NCBI RefSeq assembly: GCF_000744225.1
Contig: NZ_JQLN01000003.1
Span: 62,001-126,000 of the forward strand
Direction of reading: 5' to 3'
DNA length: 64,000 nt
Source of the DNA: Kitasatospora mediocidica KCTC 9733
GTDB lineage: Bacteria; Actinomycetota; Actinomycetes; Streptomycetales; Streptomycetaceae
Both the position numbers and the translations under genes were made by a program. Positions 60,809 through 64,000 of this stretch are shown piece by piece (the first letter of the stretch is position 1; each line of letters starts with the position of its first letter). Under the pieces are notes generated by a model. The model was not told where the DNA came from. It saw only the letters and a program-made list of their open reading frames with translations, and made no database searches.

Positions 60809-62043
60809 TCAGTCGGACGGGACGCCGGGGGCGGGGACCGCCGGGACAGCGGGGACGGCCGGCGGCGCGGGCGGCATCGGGGGCAGCGGCGGAGGCGACA
60901 CCGGGGGACCGCGGCGACCGGCGGGGCCGGTGCGACCGGCCCGCCCTGCGCGGCCGCCTGCGCGGGCACCGGACGCAGCACCTTCATGTCCAGCAGCGTC
61001 TCGGTGTACCCCTCGACGGTCAGCGGCGCGACCGGCAGCACGGCGACCGTGATGTTGTCGTGCCCGCCCGCGGCGATCGCGAAGTCGACCAGCACCCGGG
61101 CCGCCCTCAGCGGGTCGGTCCGGGCGTCGGCCCGCACCAGGTCGGCCAGCTGGGTGGCGGCCTCGGCGTAGTTCCACAGGCCGTCGGTGCAGACCAGCAG
61201 CACGCCGGGGACGTGCGGGGTGAAGCTCACCGTGTGCGGCTCGACCTCCTCGGCGTCGGCGCCCAGCCAGCCGGTGATCGCATGCGCCCGGGCGTCCGCG
61301 TAGGCCTCGGCCTCACCCATCAGGCCGGCCGAGACCATCCGGGCCGCCCAGGAGTCGTCCTCGGTCAGCCGGTACGGCTCGGCGCCCTCCCGGTCGTCCG
61401 GGATCCAGTACGCGCGGCTGTCGCCGACCCAGCCGACCGTCACCACGCCGCCCGTCGCGATGGTGCTGACCAGCGTGCAGGCGGGGGAGTTGGCGTGCGG
61501 GGTCGGGTCGGTGCCGTCGAAGGCCAGCGCGGCCACCGCGTCGGCGGCCGTCATGATCGCCTGACGCATCGCCGGCTCGGCCGCTACGCCCTGGTCGAGC
61601 GAGGTCAGCAGCGACTGCGAAGCGGCCTCGGCGGCGGCCTGCGAGGCCGCGTCGGGGCGCGAGGCGGAGGAGACGCCGTCGCAGACCACCGCCAGCACGG
61701 CGGACGCGCCGCCGGGCAGCGCGGTGGTCGCGAGCATGAAGGAGTCCTCGTTGCGGTGGTGGCGCACGCCGCGGTCGCTGACGCCCGCGACGCCCGGCAT
61801 CGACGACTCCATGTGGTCGCGCGGGCGCGGCTGGACGCCCCCGCAGGCCTCGCAGTAGCCGTCGGACGCGACCTGCTGCGCACCGCAGTGCACGCAGCCG
61901 GGCCCGGCCGGCTTCAGCTCGAAGTCCGGCTCCGGGGCGGGCGGGGGCACGGGCGCGGTGAGGTTCGTCCCGCAGGCGCCGCAGAACGCGTCGTCCGGGT
62001 CGAGCGGCTCCGCACAGGTCGGGCACACGGTCTGTTGCGGCAT
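60809..62043 (-). CDS. PP2C-family Ser/Thr protein phosphatase with zinc-ribbon N-terminus; apparent frameshift
   Basis: Zinc-ribbon segments (CPTCAEPLDPDDAFCGACG; CVHCGAQQVASDGYCEACGG) are followed by a PP2C domain: GVSDRGVRHHRNEDSF, VVCDGVSSASRP, VGDSRAYW, CTDGLWNY and GGHDNITVAVL supply the metal and phosphate ligands. The frame then reads into a proline-rich tail. Near 60903-60907, a run of five Gs on the plus strand, it switches to a frame with no stop until beyond the next gene's length. One extra base there gives VPPVSPPPLPPMPP and a stop at 60809, about 411 residues. The catalytic domain is intact. It starts four bases after the kinase stop. Confidence 0.82.
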
Positions 62044-62047
62044 CAGC

Positions 62048-64000
62048 TCACACCCAAGTCCGGGGACGGGTCCGGTTCGCCCGCTCCACCATCGCGATCC
62101 TGCTCTCCGCCCGATCGGACAACCGGGCCAGTACCCGGTAGGAGCGCTCCAGGGCGAAGCGCAGTTCCCGTTCGTTCGCGGGATGTCCGAGGACGGTGAG
62201 CTCTGCGGGGGCGGCGCCCCCGGTCGGCGGAGCCGGCTGACCGGCCGGCTGGCCGGACGGCAGTGCTCCCTGCTGGGCCGGCCGGCCGGCCAGCACCCAG
62301 CCGAGTGCGGCACCGAGCAGCTCCACCGAGAGCTCCTCGCGCCGACGGTCGTCCAGCCCGAGCGCGGTCAGCTGGGCCGAGCTCGCGCCGAGGTCGGCGG
62401 CGAGCGGCTCGTACGGCGCGCGCTCGCGCAGCCGGGAGCGGACGCTCGCTATCCGGGCGGCGGTGAAGTGGTTCGACGTCTCCGGTACCGACTCCAGCGC
62501 CCGTACGGCCCCGGAGCGGTCGCCGGCCGCCAGCCGGACCCGGGCCAGACCGAAGGCGGCGCTGACGTAGGAGTGGTCGGTGCTCCACACCAGGCGGTAG
62601 AACTCGGCGGCGTCCTCGCCGTTGCCCAGCAGCTCGGCGCAGACGGCCAGTGCCAGCTTCGGCGCGGCCTCGCCGGGGAACGCGTCGTACACCGCGTCGA
62701 AGGCCTCGGCGGCGGCCTGCACCTGGCCGCGGTCGCCGGTGGCGCCGGAGGCGACCAGCGAGGCGAGGCCGCGGTACCAGACCACCCGCCAGTCGTCGGG
62801 CTGGTCGGCCTCCAGCGCGGCCATCGCGCGCTTCACCGCCGGGAGGTCGCCCAGCTCGATCCGGGCCCGCAGCTCGCGCAGCTGGCGTTCCACCGAGTGG
62901 GTCGGCGCGCTCTGCAGGGCGCTGATCGCCTCGCCGGGACGGGTGGCCATCAGGGTGGCCAGGAAGCCGGCGTTGGGGTCGTTCGGGTCGACCCGGGGCA
63001 CCGGGAGGGCCAGTGCGGCGGCGGCCGCGTCCAGCCCGGCGACCTTCGGCAGGCCGGGCGCCGAGCCGCTGCCCTCGGCCAGCAACTCGGTGTCCACCAC
63101 CCGAAGTTCGGGGCCGAACAGGGTGGACAGGGCGGGCCGGGGCAGCCCGTCCTGGAGGGCCAGGATCTCGCGCAGCACACCGGTCAGCTGGTCGGCCATC
63201 TCCTCGGCCGAGGAGAACCGGCGGCTCGGGTCGGGGTCGGTGGCGCGGACCAGCAGGCGGTAGTACGACTCGTACTGCTCGAAGAGCGGGACCAGCTCGG
63301 GTCCGGGCAGCTCGTCGAGGTACTGGGTGCTGTAGCCCTGGAAGTCGAAGGTGAGCACGGCGAGCGTGCGGGCCACCGTGTAGAGGTCGGAGGACGGCGA
63401 CGGGCCGTCGTACGCGATCTCCGGCGCCTGGTAGCCCTTGGTGCCGTAGATCGGGCCGTCGTCGTCGAAGCGCCGCACCGCGCCCATGTCGATGACCTTG
63501 AGCGAGTCCTCGCTCTGGATCACGTTGTCGATCTTGAAGTCGCAGTAGATCAGACCGCGGCTGTGCAGGTAGCCCAGCGCGGGCAGCGCCTCCAGCGCGT
63601 ACGCGATGGCCTGCTCGACCGGCAGCGGCGCGCGCCGGCCGTCCGGGGTGCGGCGCTCGTTGGCGATGTCCTTGAGCGACTTGCCGCCGACGTACTCCAT
63701 GACGATGTAGCCGTCGACCGAGCCGGAGCCGTCGGGGTGCTCGACGAAGTTGATGATGCGCACGATGTTCGGGTGGTCGACCTCGGCCAGGAACCGGCGC
63801 TCGGCGATGGCCACCGCCAGGGCGTCCTCGTCCCCGGTGTCCAGCAGGCCCTTGAGCACCACCCAGCGGTCGCTGACCCGGCGGTCCACCGCGAGGTAGA
63901 TCCAGCCCAGGCCGCCGTGCGCCAGGCAGCCGAGCACCTCGTACTGGCCGCCGACCAGGTCGCCGTGGCGCAGCTTGGGGGTGAACGAGTACGCGGTGCC
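62048..64000 (-). CDS. pknG: PknG-type serine/threonine protein kinase, N-terminus beyond window
   Basis: 650 residues are visible, entering the window in frame as YSFTPKLRHGDLVGGQYEVLGCLAHGGLGWIYLA. The kinase domain has the ATP-site lysine in WVVLKG, catalytic LIYCDFKIDNVI, and metal-binding VIDMGA in place of DFG, as in PknG. It lacks membrane helices and ends in a TPR-like helical region (LRELRARIELGDLPAVKRAM onwards). PknG relatives control central nitrogen and TCA flux through FHA partners. It is followed at once by phosphatase, VWA and FHA genes. Confidence 0.92.
   Translation of the reverse strand, partial: GTAYSFTPKLRHGDLVGGQYEVLGCLAHGGLGWIYLAVDRRVSDRWVVLKGLLDTGDEDALAVAIAERRFLAEVDHPNIVRIINFVEHPDGSGSVDGYIVMEYVGGKSLKDIANERRTPDGRRAPLPVEQAIAYALEALPALGYLHSRGLIYCDFKIDNVIQSEDSLKVIDMGAVRRFDDDGPIYGTKGYQAPEIAYDGPSPSSDLYTVARTLAVLTFDFQGYSTQYLDELPGPELVPLFEQYESYYRLLVRATDPDPSRRFSSAEEMADQLTGVLREILALQDGLPRPALSTLFGPELRVVDTELLAEGSGSAPGLPKVAGLDAAAAALALPVPRVDPNDPNAGFLATLMATRPGEAISALQSAPTHSVERQLRELRARIELGDLPAVKRAMAALEADQPDDWRVVWYRGLASLVASGATGDRGQVQAAAEAFDAVYDAFPGEAAPKLALAVCAELLGNGEDAAEFYRLVWSTDHSYVSAAFGLARVRLAAGDRSGAVRALESVPETSNHFTAARIASVRSRLRERAPYEPLAADLGASSAQLTALGLDDRRREELSVELLGAALGWVLAGRPAQQGALPSGQPAGQPAPPTGGAAPAELTVLGHPANERELRFALERSYRVLARLSDRAESRIAMVERANRTRPRTWV

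Noticed and set aside
59476..62313. Single 945-residue protein spanning the phosphatase and VWA region
   Set aside because: The part after about 60900 is a shifted, arginine-rich translation opposite to normal codon use and overlaps the genuine VWA gene. A one-base frameshift explains it better.

Overview
The window is high-GC actinobacterial chromosome. It carries a Streptomyces-type rrn operon with no spacer tRNA, an RNase J of the 561-residue Streptomyces form, F420/flavin LLM and SpoIIE-type phosphatase families, an LAXTG-anchored thioester adhesin, and a PknG-type kinase operon. All of this points to the family Streptomycetaceae (Streptomyces, Kitasatospora or Streptacidiphilus); the genus cannot be fixed from the sequence alone. 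Nearly all of it is housekeeping or core accessory chromosome. I see no complete prophage, integrative element, insertion sequence, CRISPR array or secondary-metabolite cluster.

Layout. 1-2142: the end of dapA, then rnj (RNase J) with a striking perfect inverted repeat just before its ribosome binding site. 2200-7790: a complete rrn operon (16S-23S-5S) with promoter region, processing stems and terminator. 7826-13116: a GNAT acetyltransferase, a two-domain VOC protein, a RecD-like helicase and citrate synthase. 13558-16966: an SDR and a copper-export pair copZ-copA (CPx-ATPase and chaperone) under a recognisable CsoR operator. 17134-20471: a membrane SpoIIE/PP2C phosphatase and the dihydroxyacetone kinase genes dhaK-dhaL, with dhaM divergent from them. 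20481-24446: a reduced family A DNA polymerase and an M3 oligopeptidase. 24541-28664: a secreted glutamic (G1) peptidase facing a LuxR-type regulator, a secreted GH5 glycosidase and a TetR regulator. 28809-35381: acyl-CoA dehydrogenase, DUF1918 protein, enoyl-CoA hydratase, Nudix hydrolase, then a reductive-pyrimidine-type operon (beta-ureidopropionase, dihydropyrimidinase, LLM oxidoreductase).

35400-36820 is the one clearly odd, gene-poor stretch. A truncated tRNA-like sequence and an intact tRNA-Arg(UCU), both on the minus strand, share a 29-bp near-identical 3' end and flank about 0.65 kb of non-coding or decayed DNA. Next to it lie two perfect TTATCCACA DnaA boxes upstream of a long-tailed SSB paralogue. 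38169-42818: thioester-domain surface protein, EttA, thioesterase and a conserved hypothetical. 42836-50138: a translationally coupled MacB/FtsX-type ABC operon whose ATPase carries a C-terminal AbrB-like domain. 50333-58284: truncated globin, an ABC-2 exporter, a CorA-like channel, an AhpD-like protein with a divergent MocR regulator, Nudix and VOC proteins, and a YihY membrane protein. 58288-64000: a kinase (PknG-like, cut by the window end), PP2C phosphatase, VWA and FHA signalling operon, in which the phosphatase has an apparent one-base frameshift near its C-terminus.

Regulatory themes read from the sequence. About ten genes have a TAnnnT hexamer 6-8 nt before the start codon and no Shine-Dalgarno, as expected for leaderless mRNAs; two divergent pairs are packed back-to-back in 41-47 bp this way. 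Dyad operators suit CsoR (copZA) and the TetR regulator (acyl-CoA dehydrogenase). Several convergent gene pairs share bidirectional hairpin terminators, one of them embedded in coding sequence. All functions are assigned from motif recognition by eye; no database search was run.
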